Origin: Pseudomonadota bacterium
Lineage (GTDB): Bacteria > Pseudomonadota > Alphaproteobacteria > Acetobacterales > Acetobacteraceae
DNA: 58,486 nucleotides
Reading direction: 5' to 3'
NCBI GenBank assembly: GCA_021808545.1
Contig: JAKBBM010000005.1
Coordinates: forward strand, 1-58,486
This document shows, in pieces, positions 19,817 through 28,544 of the stretch (within the stretch, counting starts at the first letter, position 1; each line of letters opens with the position of its first letter). A model generated the notes under the pieces. It worked only from the letters and a program-made list of their open reading frames with translations. It was not told where the DNA came from and ran no database searches. Both the position numbers and the translations under genes were made by a program.

Positions 19817-20125
19817 ATGTCCACCGGTTCGACCCAACCATTCCGGCCAGCCGGAACGGTGGCGGTTTCAGCCTCCACCACTGTGAGCAACGCCGCCCTG
19901 GTCGGCGGCGGCCACGCCGTGCTGGTTTATAACGCCGCCGCCAGCACCGCCTTCTTCAGGCTTGGCGCCGCAGCCAGCCTGACCGCCACCACCGCCGACA
20001 CGCCCGTGCCGCCCGGCGCGCGCATGCTGGTGGATGCGGGCCCGTTTGTTAGCCATGCCGCCGTGATTCTGGGGACAGGCACGGGCAATGTGTATTTTAC
20101 CCTCGGCGATGGGGATACGTACTGA
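19817..20125 (+). CDS. Probable capsid decoration protein
   Basis: 102 residues, rich in Ala, Thr, Val and Gly with alternating beta-strand character (TVAVSASTTVSNAALVGGGHAVLVYN). It lies between the major capsid and the head-completion genes and overlaps the next gene by TGATG. Size, composition and place suggest a head decoration or fibre protein, but I do not recognise the family. Confidence 0.5.
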   Translation: MSTGSTQPFRPAGTVAVSASTTVSNAALVGGGHAVLVYNAAASTAFFRLGAAASLTATTADTPVPPGARMLVDAGPFVSHAAVILGTGTGNVYFTLGDGDTY

Positions 20126-20520
20126 TGTCAGGCACGGTGCCGTCTGCGTTCAGTGATGCCCAGAAGGCGGATATCCGGCGGTTTTGCGGATATCCCGCCT
20201 ATGGCGCGGGAGCGGCGGGATTTAATTCCTGGCGCTTCTTCCAGGCCTACGGCACGCTGGAATACAGGCTGAATAATTTGGCACCGGCGGAAATGGCCGT
20301 GGTGCTGCAATATGTCTCGACCCTGGCGGCCTTGGAGGCGGCGATTCCGCCGACCTCCGATAATCTGGACACCGAAAGTGCCACGGCCTGGACGCATAAT
20401 GCCAACGAACTACGCGACCGCATGGCGTTGTTCGATAATTGGCGCCGGCGCTTATGCGGCTTTTTGGGGCTGCCGCCTGGGCCGGCACTGGGCCAGCCCG
20501 GCGTGAGCCTGGTGGTGTGA
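20125..20520 (+). CDS. Probable head-tail connector protein
   Basis: 131 residues, mostly helical (SDAQKADIRRFCGYPAYG, NELRDRMALFDNWRRRLCGFLG). Small helical proteins directly after the capsid gene usually form the first connector ring below the portal. Its RRFCGYP and DNWRRRLCGFLG elements recall connector proteins of other prophages, though I cannot name a family. Confidence 0.55.
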   Translation: MSGTVPSAFSDAQKADIRRFCGYPAYGAGAAGFNSWRFFQAYGTLEYRLNNLAPAEMAVVLQYVSTLAALEAAIPPTSDNLDTESATAWTHNANELRDRMALFDNWRRRLCGFLGLPPGPALGQPGVSLVV

Positions 20521-20521
20521 C

Positions 20522-21166
20522 ATGGATGGAGTGCGTTTGGCCGACAGGCTGGCTTACGGCGCGGGTTGTGCTGCCCGGCGCGCGGGGTTTTTGCACGATG
20601 CATACCGGCCGGATGGGCCAGCCGCGCCGCTGACGCTGGAGAAGCGGTTTTTGCGGTTGTGCGTGGCCCTGGCGCAGCCGGGGGGTTCGATGAGTTCGCC
20701 CGCCGGTTTTGGCGCGCCCTTCCGCCAAGCCTGGGCCGATTGGTCCTATTTGCAGGTGGGCGATTATTTGGCCGGGCCGGAAGGTGTGCTGTTTGTAGCC
20801 GGAATTGAGCCGCCAAAGCCCATGCTGGTGGTGATGACCAATATGGTTGTCGATTTAGTGAGGGCGGCAGCGCCCGTTCAGGCGGGACTGAATCATTACG
20901 GCGCGATGACGCCAGACAACGAGCAGGTGCTGTTGAAGGGCTTTCCCGCCAGCCTGCTGCTAGGCGGGGTGAGCGATAGGACCAGGGCGGGATTGCCAGG
21001 CGATACTAAATTGCCCGGCTTTACCGCGCTGCTGCCGGCCGTGCCGGGCGTGCGGCCAACTTTGTCCGACATGCTGCTTGATGAACGGGGAGACCGGTTT
21101 GTGATCTGTGCGGTGGAACAGATGGATGCGGTGTGGCGGTTGTCTTTGTTGCAGGCGGTGAGCTGA
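20522..21166 (+). CDS. Probable head-tail joining protein
   Basis: 214 residues, N-terminal helices then a beta-rich domain (YLQVGDYLAGPEGVLFVAGIEPPKP, ERGDRFVICAVEQMDAVWRLSLLQA). The C-terminal strand pattern resembles stopper or tail-joining proteins, and the position before the neck/tail genes agrees. The stop overlaps the next start by TGATG. Function is inferred from place. Confidence 0.5.
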   Translation: MDGVRLADRLAYGAGCAARRAGFLHDAYRPDGPAAPLTLEKRFLRLCVALAQPGGSMSSPAGFGAPFRQAWADWSYLQVGDYLAGPEGVLFVAGIEPPKPMLVVMTNMVVDLVRAAAPVQAGLNHYGAMTPDNEQVLLKGFPASLLLGGVSDRTRAGLPGDTKLPGFTALLPAVPGVRPTLSDMLLDERGDRFVICAVEQMDAVWRLSLLQAVS

Positions 21167-21996
21167 TGGCCGACCAGAGCGATGTGGAAAATGCGCTGGC
21201 GGCACTTGTGGCCAATGCGCTTTATCCGCAAGGGAGCGCAGCCCCAGGCGTGGTGACGCCCTTGTGCCGTGTGTATCGCGGTTATCCTGTGCCGTCTTCT
21301 CTGGATGCTGATCTGGCCGCGGGTATTGTGAATATCTCCGTTGCCGCAACAGCGGCGGGGATGAAGAATGTGACGCGCTATCCGCGAATCTGGCAGGACG
21401 TGGCACCCGTGACCCAGACGCTGACGGTGGCCGTTAAAGGCTTGTACGCCACCTTTGCGGGCACATGCGCGGCGGGACAGCTGGCAGGAATTATGGTCGA
21501 TGATCAGGCCTTTTCCTATGCCGTGCAGGCAACCGACAGCCCGGCGACGGTGGCGAGCAATCTGGCCGCACAGATCCGTGCGGCGGGATGGATTGTTGAT
21601 TATGAGGGCAGCATGCTGGCCATGCCCACCGCGCTGCGGGTGAAGGCGCGCGTGGTGGCCGGAGTGGCAGCACTGAAAGAGTTGCGGCGCCAGGTGCAGG
21701 AATTCAGCATCAGCTTTTGGTGCCCCGACCCGGCAACGCGCGATGAGGTGGTGCCGGTTGTTGATGTGGCCCTGACAACACCGCTTTTTATGCCGCTCGC
21801 CGATGGATCTTACGGGCGGGTGCGGTTCGAGCAGACCGTGACCGAAGACAAGACCGGCGAAGCAAGCCTGTACCGACGCAATCTTGTTTACGATGTGGAA
21901 TATCCAACCACGCTGACGCAGATGAGCCCGGCGATGCTGTTTGGCACGCTCGCCGTGAGTGTCAACGCCACCGTGATCGGCAATTTCGAGAGTTGA
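21166..21996 (+). CDS. Phage neck or tail-completion protein
   Basis: 276 residues starting MADQSDVENALAALVANALYP, a start common in tail-completion proteins of alphaproteobacterial prophages. The C-terminal part (FWCPDPATRDEVVPVVDVAL, YRRNLVYDVEYPT) is beta-rich. The ATG at 21166 overlaps the previous stop; the open frame extends upstream without a better start. It directly precedes the sheath operon, so a role at the neck is likely but unproven. Confidence 0.52.
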   Translation: MADQSDVENALAALVANALYPQGSAAPGVVTPLCRVYRGYPVPSSLDADLAAGIVNISVAATAAGMKNVTRYPRIWQDVAPVTQTLTVAVKGLYATFAGTCAAGQLAGIMVDDQAFSYAVQATDSPATVASNLAAQIRAAGWIVDYEGSMLAMPTALRVKARVVAGVAALKELRRQVQEFSISFWCPDPATRDEVVPVVDVALTTPLFMPLADGSYGRVRFEQTVTEDKTGEASLYRRNLVYDVEYPTTLTQMSPAMLFGTLAVSVNATVIGNFES

Positions 21997-22004
21997 GGGA
22001 TATC

Positions 22005-22157
22005 ATGACATTTCATTTGGTAGTGCTGAAACCATTCGATGGGCATTCACGGGGCGAGCTGATTACCGATGCCCGGGCTGTGGAAAAAATCCTGGCCGGG
22101 CCGCAGGCCGGGTTTGTTGTGCGCGTGAGCGCGGCCACGATCGCGAAGGGGAAATAA
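22005..22157 (+). CDS. Small phage protein before the sheath gene
   Basis: 50-codon open frame: starts MTFHLVVLKPFDGHSRGE, ends VSAATIAKGK, with stop at 22155-22157. The ATG follows GAGGGATATC, a good ribosome site, and the frame fills the gap between the neck gene and the sheath gene tightly. Short FxxY-and-V/I-rich proteins of this kind often precede sheath genes; function unknown. Confidence 0.6.
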   Translation: MTFHLVVLKPFDGHSRGELITDARAVEKILAGPQAGFVVRVSAATIAKGK

Positions 22158-22160
22158 GAG

Positions 22161-23711
22161 ATGCCGATCGTACAACAAGGAGCCGTAAACACCACGGCGC
22201 TGATCGTACCCGATTTATATGTGCAGATCGTGCCGCCGCAATCATTGTTGCTCAATGGTGTGCCAACCGATGTGCTGGGTGTTGTGGGCTCGGCAAGCTG
22301 GGGACCTGTTGGCGAGCCAACCGTGATTGGCAGCATGAGCGATTATGCCGCCAGTTTTGGCTCAGTGATGCCGCGTAAATATGACATGGGCACCCAGGTG
22401 GCAACCGCTGTGCAGCAGGGGGCTGCGAATTTCCGTTGTGTACGCGTAACTGATGGAACAGATACCGCGGCAACATTGACCGTGCTGGGCGGTATTACTT
22501 TTACCGCCATCTATACGGGATCTCTTGGCAATGAACTTGTTCTGACATTCTCCGCCGGGTCGGCCGCGAGCAGCTGGCGTTTATCTATTGCGCTGCCAGG
22601 GCAGAGCCCGGAAATTTACGATAATATTACCGGCACCGGCGCGGCGTTTTGGGATAATCTTGCCAATGCAGTGAATAATGGCAATGGCGCGTTGCGCGGG
22701 CCTTCGCAGCTGGTGGTGACAACGCCGCTGGCCGCCGCAACCACGCCGGTCGCGGGCGTATTCAACTTTTCCTCCGGTAATCCCGGGACCGACGGTGCCG
22801 CCAATGTAACGGCCACAATACTGGTGGGCAGCGATACGCTACCGCGCCAGGGTATGTATGCGCTGCGCGGCCAGGGCTGCGCAATTGCGCTATTGGCTGA
22901 TGCCGATGATTCGAGCCAGTGGACGCCGCAGGTGCAATTTGGTCTGTCCGAGAGCGTGTATATGATTCTAACCGGCCCTGCGGGCGATAATATCGCCAAT
23001 GCGGTGACGGTGAAGGCGGAAGCCGGGATCGACAGCTATGCCGCGAAGCTGATGTTTGGGGATTGGGTTTATTGGTCTGATCAGGCCAATGCAATGATCA
23101 GGCTGGTTTCGCCGCAAGGATTCGTGGCCGGACGTTTGGCGAATCTCTCGCCTGAGCAATCGTCGCTGAACAAGCCGATTTATGGTATAATCGGCACACA
23201 GAAATCCGGCCAGCCCGGCGGCGGGACCGTGACCACCTATGCCAGCGCTGATTTGGAGACGTTGTTCAGTGCAGGCATTGACGTGATCGCCAATCCACAA
23301 CCCGGTGGCGCTTATTGGGGGGTACGCTGCGGACATAATAGCTCGTCCAATGCCGCGATGAATGGCGATAATTATACGCGCATGACGAATTATATCGCCA
23401 GCACGCTTTCGGCCGGGATGGGCGCTTATGTCGGGAAACTGGTGAATACGACGCTGTTTCAGAATATCCGCAGTACATTACTGGCATTCTTGAATGGGCT
23501 GATGTCGCAAGGATTGCTTGATGGCGGTAATGGTCTGCCCTTTGCCGTGGTGTGTGATGAGAGCAATAATCCGCAGAGCCGTACAGCACTTGGCTATGTG
23601 CAGGCTGATGTGCAGGTGCGCTACCAGGCGATCAACGAGAAATTCATCGTGAATGTGCAGGGCGGACAAACCGTGCAGGTGAGCACGCAAACCATGCAGT
23701 CTGCCGGCTGA
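22161..23711 (+). CDS. Contractile tail sheath protein
   Basis: 516-residue sheath subunit that makes the tail contractile. The N-terminus carries VLGVVGSASWGPVGEPTVIG and GSMSDYAASFG, and the C-terminal third has the FQNIRSTLLAFLNGLMSQG and VVCDESNNPQS segments seen in sheath proteins, ending with the donor strand (FIVNVQGGQTVQVST). Presence of sheath, tube and baseplate J shows a myovirus-type tail. It begins three bases after the small upstream gene. Confidence 0.9.
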   Translation: MPIVQQGAVNTTALIVPDLYVQIVPPQSLLLNGVPTDVLGVVGSASWGPVGEPTVIGSMSDYAASFGSVMPRKYDMGTQVATAVQQGAANFRCVRVTDGTDTAATLTVLGGITFTAIYTGSLGNELVLTFSAGSAASSWRLSIALPGQSPEIYDNITGTGAAFWDNLANAVNNGNGALRGPSQLVVTTPLAAATTPVAGVFNFSSGNPGTDGAANVTATILVGSDTLPRQGMYALRGQGCAIALLADADDSSQWTPQVQFGLSESVYMILTGPAGDNIANAVTVKAEAGIDSYAAKLMFGDWVYWSDQANAMIRLVSPQGFVAGRLANLSPEQSSLNKPIYGIIGTQKSGQPGGGTVTTYASADLETLFSAGIDVIANPQPGGAYWGVRCGHNSSSNAAMNGDNYTRMTNYIASTLSAGMGAYVGKLVNTTLFQNIRSTLLAFLNGLMSQGLLDGGNGLPFAVVCDESNNPQSRTALGYVQADVQVRYQAINEKFIVNVQGGQTVQVSTQTMQSAG

Positions 23712-23727
23712 ATGAGGGGAAGAAGAG

Positions 23728-24156
23728 ATGCCGTATAATACGTTCACGGTTGGCAATGATTGTCAAGTTGTGGTGATGGGCCCGTTTGGGCGGATTGATC
23801 TTTCTCATGTCACCGGCTTTGAGGCGCAGCAGCTGACGCAGTCGGTACGCGTGGACCGGCTGGATGGGGTGCAGCTGGGGGCCGAATTGCCCAAGGGCTG
23901 GAGCGGTAGTTTCCTGCTCGACCGCGGCTCGTCGGCGGTAGATGATTTCATCGCGCAGATTGAGAAGGCGTATCTTGCGGGGCAGTCGATTGGGGCGGGT
24001 ACACTGTACCAGTATATTAATGAGCCGGATGGTTCGACCTCGACCTATCAGTTCAATGGCGTTGTGTTCAAGCTGAGCTCGGCTGGCGTGTACCGGGGCG
24101 ATGCTGCGGTGACACAGAAGCTAGATTTCTTTGCGTCTGGCCGGACGCGGGTATGA
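23728..24156 (+). CDS. Tail tube protein
   Basis: 142-residue inner tube subunit. Features are YNTFTVGNDCQVVVMGPFG, a beta-rich core and the YQFNGVVFKLSSAGVY strand near the end, as in tube proteins paired with a sheath. It sits directly after the sheath gene and overlaps the assembly chaperone start by ATGA. Confidence 0.85.
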   Translation: MPYNTFTVGNDCQVVVMGPFGRIDLSHVTGFEAQQLTQSVRVDRLDGVQLGAELPKGWSGSFLLDRGSSAVDDFIAQIEKAYLAGQSIGAGTLYQYINEPDGSTSTYQFNGVVFKLSSAGVYRGDAAVTQKLDFFASGRTRV

Positions 24157-24458
24157 TGACACAAATCGTAACGGATAAGGCGGGGCGTCGTATTGAGCTA
24201 CGGCGCGTGGGCGTGCTTGAGCAGCTGCGGCTGTTCAAGGCGCTGGGACCGGACCTCTCAGAAAATCGTGCTTATGTTGGGCTGGCGCGGATCGCGGCCT
24301 CTGTGTCGATGATTGATGATGTGCCGATCCCGTTTCCGGTGAATGAAAACAGCCTGGAGGCAGTGATTGAACGGCTGGGTGAGGATGGGGTTGAGGCGGT
24401 GGGAGAAGCCATTATACCAGCACCCATCGAACAAATTTTGGACGAAGCGGGAAACTGA
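24153..24458 (+). CDS. Tail assembly chaperone, short form (gpG-like)
   Basis: 101-residue zero-frame product after the tube gene (KAGRRIELRRVGVLEQLRLFKALGPD, ENSLEAVIERLGEDG). In tailed phages this gene makes a short chaperone and, by a programmed -1 slip, a longer one. The slippery heptamer GGGAAAC sits immediately before the TGA stop at 24456-24458, and an open -1 frame follows. That arrangement strongly supports the call even though the amino-acid sequence is not a textbook match. Confidence 0.85.
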   Translation: MMTQIVTDKAGRRIELRRVGVLEQLRLFKALGPDLSENRAYVGLARIAASVSMIDDVPIPFPVNENSLEAVIERLGEDGVEAVGEAIIPAPIEQILDEAGN

Positions 24459-24622
24459 GTAGGCACCCTGGGCTAACAGATTGTTTGTATCTGGTGAGTT
24501 GCGGGGTGCCGTATGATGTCGCCTTTGCCTTAAGCGAGGCAGAGCGTATTGCCTATGTAATAAATTTTGGCAGGCTTTCCGGCCTGAATTTCGATTGGCA
24601 AAAATTGCGCTGGGATATGTAA
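24153..24622 (+). CDS. Tail assembly chaperone, -1 frameshift form (gpGT-like)
   Basis: If ribosomes slip back one base at GGGAAAC (24449-24455), decoding continues at CTG 24455 and adds 55 residues (LSRHPGLTD, LVSCGVPYDVAFALSEAERI, then GRLSGLNFDWQKLRWDM), stopping at TAA 24620-24622. The full product would be 156 residues. The extension is well formed, with FDWQKLRW at the end, and has no independent ribosome site. The region 24459-24647 would otherwise be unexplained non-coding DNA. Confidence 0.83.
24449..24455 (+). promoter_or_regulatory. Programmed -1 frameshift slippery site
   Basis: GGGAAAC fits the X_XXY_YYZ rule in register: zero-frame codons GGA AAC re-pair as GGG AAA. It is one base from the lambda G/GT heptamer GGGAAAG. 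The zero-frame stop TGA comes directly after it, which is common for strong slip sites. Confidence 0.85.
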
Positions 24623-24647
24623 AGCTATCGCGAAAAAGCGAGGAAGC

Positions 24648-25346
24648 ATGAGCAATGTTGTGTTGTCGTTAGGAGGGGTAACCTTCCGCGACATGGAAGT
24701 TCCTGAAAAAATCAGCTTTGGCGGTAAGCAGCGTTTGACCGTGCAGAAGCTGATTGGCGGCGGGCAGGTGGTGCAGGCTTTAGGGCTGGATGATGGCCTG
24801 ATTAGCTTCTCTGGGATTTTCTCTGGCGCAGATGCGGTAACACGCGCGCAGATGCTGGATACCGCGCGTGCGCTGGGGGCGAGCTTGCCGCTGGTGTGGG
24901 ATGGGTTCTTTTATCGGGTTGTAATTGGTCAGTTCAGCGCTGAATACAAAAAGCCGAATCTGATACCGTTTACGATTAGTTGCGTTGTGGTCGAGGATCC
25001 ACTCGCGGCGTTGGCGCAAAATGTGGCGCCAGTAGCCAATTTAGTGGAGGGGGATTTGTTCGCTGCGATGGCGATGAGCGGGTTGGCGGGAGTCTCGTTG
25101 ACTGGGTTGAGCGCGGCGAGCCTTGCTGGTTTTGCTACCGTGAAAAGTACGCTTGAAAGCAAAATAGAAGGAACCGGACAGCAGGTTACATCGTTGGCAG
25201 CGCAGTTGAACGGCGCGGTGACGCCCGAAGCCGGCATTGGCGCGTTGGGTGGGTTGGCCCGGGCGGCAGGACAGCTGGCGGGTATGAGCAGTATGCGCGG
25301 CTATATCAACCGCGCTGCGGCGAATCTGGGAGGTGCGCTGGCATGA
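24648..25346 (+). CDS. Tail protein in the tape-measure slot
   Basis: 232 residues. The N-terminal 130 (VVLSLGGVTFRDMEVPEKIS, ISFSGIFSGADAVTRAQMLD, LPLVWDGFFYRVVIGQFSAE) resemble gpU-like or baseplate-type tail proteins that read out a beta domain. The last 100 residues are Ala/Gly-rich and helical (LAGVSLTGLSAASLAGFATV). It lies where phages of this type encode a tape measure of several hundred residues, but no such gene is present. It could be the tail terminator/gpU-like protein, a very short length ruler, or a fusion of both. Confidence 0.6.
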   Translation: MSNVVLSLGGVTFRDMEVPEKISFGGKQRLTVQKLIGGGQVVQALGLDDGLISFSGIFSGADAVTRAQMLDTARALGASLPLVWDGFFYRVVIGQFSAEYKKPNLIPFTISCVVVEDPLAALAQNVAPVANLVEGDLFAAMAMSGLAGVSLTGLSAASLAGFATVKSTLESKIEGTGQQVTSLAAQLNGAVTPEAGIGALGGLARAAGQLAGMSSMRGYINRAAANLGGALA

Positions 25347-25531
25347 ATGAGAAAATTATTATTGTTGCGGGTGGAGATTTATTCTCTCTGGCGGCCCAAT
25401 ATCTTGGGGATGCCACGCAATGGATAAGAATTGCACAGGCGAACCGGATTTCGGACCCCGTTTTGCAAGGGGTGAATAGGCTGGTGATTCCGCCAGTCGA
25501 TCCCACCGCGGGAGGCGGCATTGCCACTTGA
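25343..25531 (+). CDS. LysM-like tail protein X
   Basis: 62-residue protein resembling gpX of P2: IIIVAGGDLFSLAAQYLGDATQWIRI then RLVIPP, a single LysM-type fold. GpX acts at the baseplate hub. It overlaps the upstream gene by ATGA and the downstream hub gene by about ten bases, the usual X-D order. Confidence 0.8.
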   Translation: MNEKIIIVAGGDLFSLAAQYLGDATQWIRIAQANRISDPVLQGVNRLVIPPVDPTAGGGIAT

Positions 25532-26495
25532 ACAGCCGCAGATCCGGGTTAGCCTTGGTGGGGTTCCAGTTCCTGGTGTGACCGCGCTGCAAGTGGAATC
25601 GGTAGGCTATTTCGCGGCAAGCCGGTTCCAGGTTACTTTTGCGCTGGGCGCTGGGGGCTATGACTTGGCCTATTTTACCGCGCTCGGACAGCAGGAAATC
25701 ATCATTCAAGTCGCGCTGGATGGATTGGGATTTGTACCAATTTTAACGGGGCAGATCGATAATATACGTTGTGATCTCGCGCAAAATACGGTGACGCTGT
25801 GCGGACGTGACCTGGCATGTTTGCTGATTGATTCGGAGATTGCAGAGAGCTTTGTAAATCAGACGGCAAGCCAGATCGCAAGGTCTCTCGCGCAACGATT
25901 TAATCTGGTACCAGATGTAACGCCGACTAGCGCGAAGGTAGGCCAATATTATGAGCTTGACCATGCGCGCAGCGGGTTGTTTTTGCATTCACGTGCGGGC
26001 ACTGCGTGGAATCTGTTGACCAAGCTCGCGATTGCCGAGGATTTTGTTCTGTTTGTCAATGGCCGGACACTCTATTTTGGCCCGCTGCCCGTAACCCAGA
26101 CAATGACGGTGACAAGGAAAAATTTTAGCAGGCTCGATTTTGATATTGTGACCGCCTTGCCCAGTGCGGCTACGGTAAAATCATGGAATTGCCGCCATAA
26201 GAGCGTGATCAGCCAGACGGCAGGAATAGGGGAGATGACGACGCTGATCCGTCCGAATTTGTCGCCGGCGGCGGCGATGCGTGAGGCACAACATCATTTG
26301 GCGATGCTGGGACGGCATGGCACGATCCTTCTGGGCGAGATGAAGCTAGATTTAACGCTGGCGCCGGGAATGCAAATACAAATGATCGGTACGGGATCAC
26401 CGCTCGATACGGTTTATGCCGTGGCCACGGTCAACCGCCGGCTACATGGGAAGGCGGGTCTTGTTCAGATTGTTAATGCGTATGCCTTGAACTGA
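25521..26495 (+). CDS. Baseplate hub protein (gpD-like)
   Basis: 324-residue hub of the contractile baseplate, related to late control protein D of P2. Landmarks: IDNIRCDLAQNTVTLCGRDLACLLID, an LVP-containing linker and NLLTKLAIAEDFVLFVNGRTLYFGP, with a C-terminal beta domain. The start is a TTG at 25521 inside the gpX-like gene. It lies between gpX- and gpV-like genes as in P2-type baseplates. Confidence 0.82.
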   Translation: MPLEQPQIRVSLGGVPVPGVTALQVESVGYFAASRFQVTFALGAGGYDLAYFTALGQQEIIIQVALDGLGFVPILTGQIDNIRCDLAQNTVTLCGRDLACLLIDSEIAESFVNQTASQIARSLAQRFNLVPDVTPTSAKVGQYYELDHARSGLFLHSRAGTAWNLLTKLAIAEDFVLFVNGRTLYFGPLPVTQTMTVTRKNFSRLDFDIVTALPSAATVKSWNCRHKSVISQTAGIGEMTTLIRPNLSPAAAMREAQHHLAMLGRHGTILLGEMKLDLTLAPGMQIQMIGTGSPLDTVYAVATVNRRLHGKAGLVQIVNAYALN

Positions 26496-26504
26496 GGAAA
26501 TCAT

Positions 26505-27050
26505 ATGGACCGGTTGTGGAACATGATCAAGGCCGGGGCGGGCGGATTGGACGGACAGGCCGGCGTGGCGCGCTTTGGTCTGGTTTCCAGTTTTGATCCT
26601 AAAACTTATGCCGCTCGAGTTTTGTTGCAGCCAGAAAATGTATTAACGGGATGGCTGCCTGTGATTTCGACTTGGGTAGGAGCAGGATGGGGTATGGCAG
26701 CTCCTTTAGTGCCAGGTGCGCAGGTGCTGGTGATGGCCCAGGAAGGAGATGCCGAGCAGGGCGTGATTATGGGAGCGCTATGGTCGGCCGTGGATGCGCC
26801 GTTGCCAGCTCCAGCCGGTGAATTATGGTTACAGCATAAAAGCGGTAGTTTTCTTAAACTACAAAATGATGGCACGATTGTTCTACAGGCAGATAATGTG
26901 AATATCACTGGGAATTTAGTGGTGACAGGTAATATATCTGACCAGAATGGCGCGCACGGTACACTGGCCGCTTTGCGTAATGCATATGACCAGCATGCCC
27001 ATTCCGACCCGCAGGGCGGAATGACCGGATTACCGACGGAGACCGTGTAA
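26505..27050 (+). CDS. Baseplate spike protein (gpV-like)
   Basis: 181-residue membrane-piercing spike with an N-terminal OB fold (ARFGLVSSFDPKTYAARVLL, PLVPGAQVLVMAQEGDAEQGVI) and a C-terminal beta-helix needle. The tip shows an HxH motif at H164 and H166 (YDQHAHSDPQ), which in P2/phi92 spikes holds an iron ion at the apex. The stop overlaps the next start. Confidence 0.9.
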   Translation: MDRLWNMIKAGAGGLDGQAGVARFGLVSSFDPKTYAARVLLQPENVLTGWLPVISTWVGAGWGMAAPLVPGAQVLVMAQEGDAEQGVIMGALWSAVDAPLPAPAGELWLQHKSGSFLKLQNDGTIVLQADNVNITGNLVVTGNISDQNGAHGTLAALRNAYDQHAHSDPQGGMTGLPTETV

Positions 27051-27412
27051 TGGCTGATCTGGCTTTGGAATTTGGCGGGGATTTGGCCGTGGGGCCGACC
27101 GGGGATTTGCAACTTGCGCGGGGACCGGATTTGACCCGCCAACGTGTGTTGCGCCGTCTGCTGACAAATACGGGCTCATATATTTGGCAGCTTAATTATG
27201 GTGCGGGGTTAGGGACGTTTGTGGGTAAAGCGGGTGCACCGGCGGCGGTTGCCGGAATCGTGCGCACACAGATTTTGCGCGAGGCGGCCGTGGCACCAAC
27301 ACCTGCCCCCACCGTGCAAGCCGTTCTGGCTGATGACGGTACGGTGGCGGCGACCGTTCAATATACAGACGCAAGCAATGGGCAGGCGGCGTCTCTCTCC
27401 TTTTCCGTGTAG
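27050..27412 (+). CDS. Baseplate wedge protein (gpW/gp25-like)
   Basis: 120-residue gp25-family wedge subunit (EFGGDLAVGPTGDLQLARGP, QRVLRRLLTNTGSYIWQLNYG). gp25 proteins start sheath assembly on the baseplate. It is placed between the spike and baseplate J genes with overlapping or near-overlapping ends. Confidence 0.85.
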   Translation: MADLALEFGGDLAVGPTGDLQLARGPDLTRQRVLRRLLTNTGSYIWQLNYGAGLGTFVGKAGAPAAVAGIVRTQILREAAVAPTPAPTVQAVLADDGTVAATVQYTDASNGQAASLSFSV

Positions 27413-27418
27413 GATTCC

Positions 27419-28543
27419 ATGCAATTATCGTTACAGAATTTCTCCACGCTGGTGGAAGGGATGGCGGCTGCCGTACAGGGGGCTGCCAGTAATCTTCTGG
27501 ACCTGACTGTGGGGTCCGTGCTTAGGGCCATTCTGGAGGCCAACGCGGCCCTGGCTCTATGGATGCAGTGGCTGGCTGTGCAGCTGCTGGCAACAACCAG
27601 GCTGGCAACGAGCTCTGGGCTAGATTGCGATAGTTTTGGTGCTGATTTCGGGTTTGCACGGCTACCGGCCGTGGCGTCGAGCGGACAGGTAATGTTCTCG
27701 CGTTTCACACCGAATATTGCCGCGTTTATTCCCGTGGGGACCCAACTTTCTACCACAGATAATACACAGAATTTTCTGGTGGTGGCCGATACGAATAATC
27801 CTGCTTTCAATGCCGCAAGCGGTGGCTATATCATTGCTCCAGGCGTTGCCAGCGTGCAGGCTAGCATCGTAGCAACTGTGCCTGGTAGTATAGGAAATGT
27901 GCAGCCTGGTGCTATATCGGTAATCGCTTCGGCTTTAGCCGGTGTGGATACCGTGACCAATCTAGCAGCGCTCACAGGCGGGATTGACCCCGAAAGCGAT
28001 GCCGCCTTCAAGGCCCGATTTAGCAACTATCTGGCCAGCCTGCCGCGGGCGACGAATTTGGCCATTGGCAGCGCGGTATCGGCAATTCAGCAAGGCTTGA
28101 GCTATAGCGTTACCGAAAATATGGACCAGGCGGGATACCCGCTGATGGGACATTTCGTGGTGACGGTGGATGATGGCACTGGTGCGCCGCAAGCCAATCT
28201 GCTGGCGACCGTGCAAGAGGCGGTAGATGAGATACGTCCGGTCGGGACAAGCTTTGCCGTGCAAGGGCCGGTGGTTGTACAGGCAAATGTTTCGATGACG
28301 TTGATAACCGCAGTTGGAACAGTGCATAATGCGGCCGTCAGTGCTGTAGCCGGCGCAATTGAGGCCTATATCGCGACGTTACCGGTTGGTGCAACGCTGA
28401 GCTATACAAAATTAGCACAGATCGGATTTGATGCATCAAATATTGTCACGAATATTTCAGGTCTTCTGCTGAATGGTGGGACTGCGGATCTGGTGCCGCC
28501 GCTTTTTGGCGCGGTGCGGACCGGTGTCGTAACGGTATCGTGA
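27419..28543 (+). CDS. Baseplate protein J
   Basis: 374-residue wedge protein of the baseplate J / gp47 family. Characteristic parts are LDLTVGSVLRAILEANAALA, AGVDTVTNLAALTGGIDPESDAAFKARFSNYLA (split by its position near residue 190) and a C-terminal domain with repeats of strands and YTKLAQIGFD. It directly follows gpW and precedes the gpI-like gene, the canonical W-J-I order. Confidence 0.9.
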   Translation: MQLSLQNFSTLVEGMAAAVQGAASNLLDLTVGSVLRAILEANAALALWMQWLAVQLLATTRLATSSGLDCDSFGADFGFARLPAVASSGQVMFSRFTPNIAAFIPVGTQLSTTDNTQNFLVVADTNNPAFNAASGGYIIAPGVASVQASIVATVPGSIGNVQPGAISVIASALAGVDTVTNLAALTGGIDPESDAAFKARFSNYLASLPRATNLAIGSAVSAIQQGLSYSVTENMDQAGYPLMGHFVVTVDDGTGAPQANLLATVQEAVDEIRPVGTSFAVQGPVVVQANVSMTLITAVGTVHNAAVSAVAGAIEAYIATLPVGATLSYTKLAQIGFDASNIVTNISGLLLNGGTADLVPPLFGAVRTGVVTVS

Positions 28544-28544
28544 C

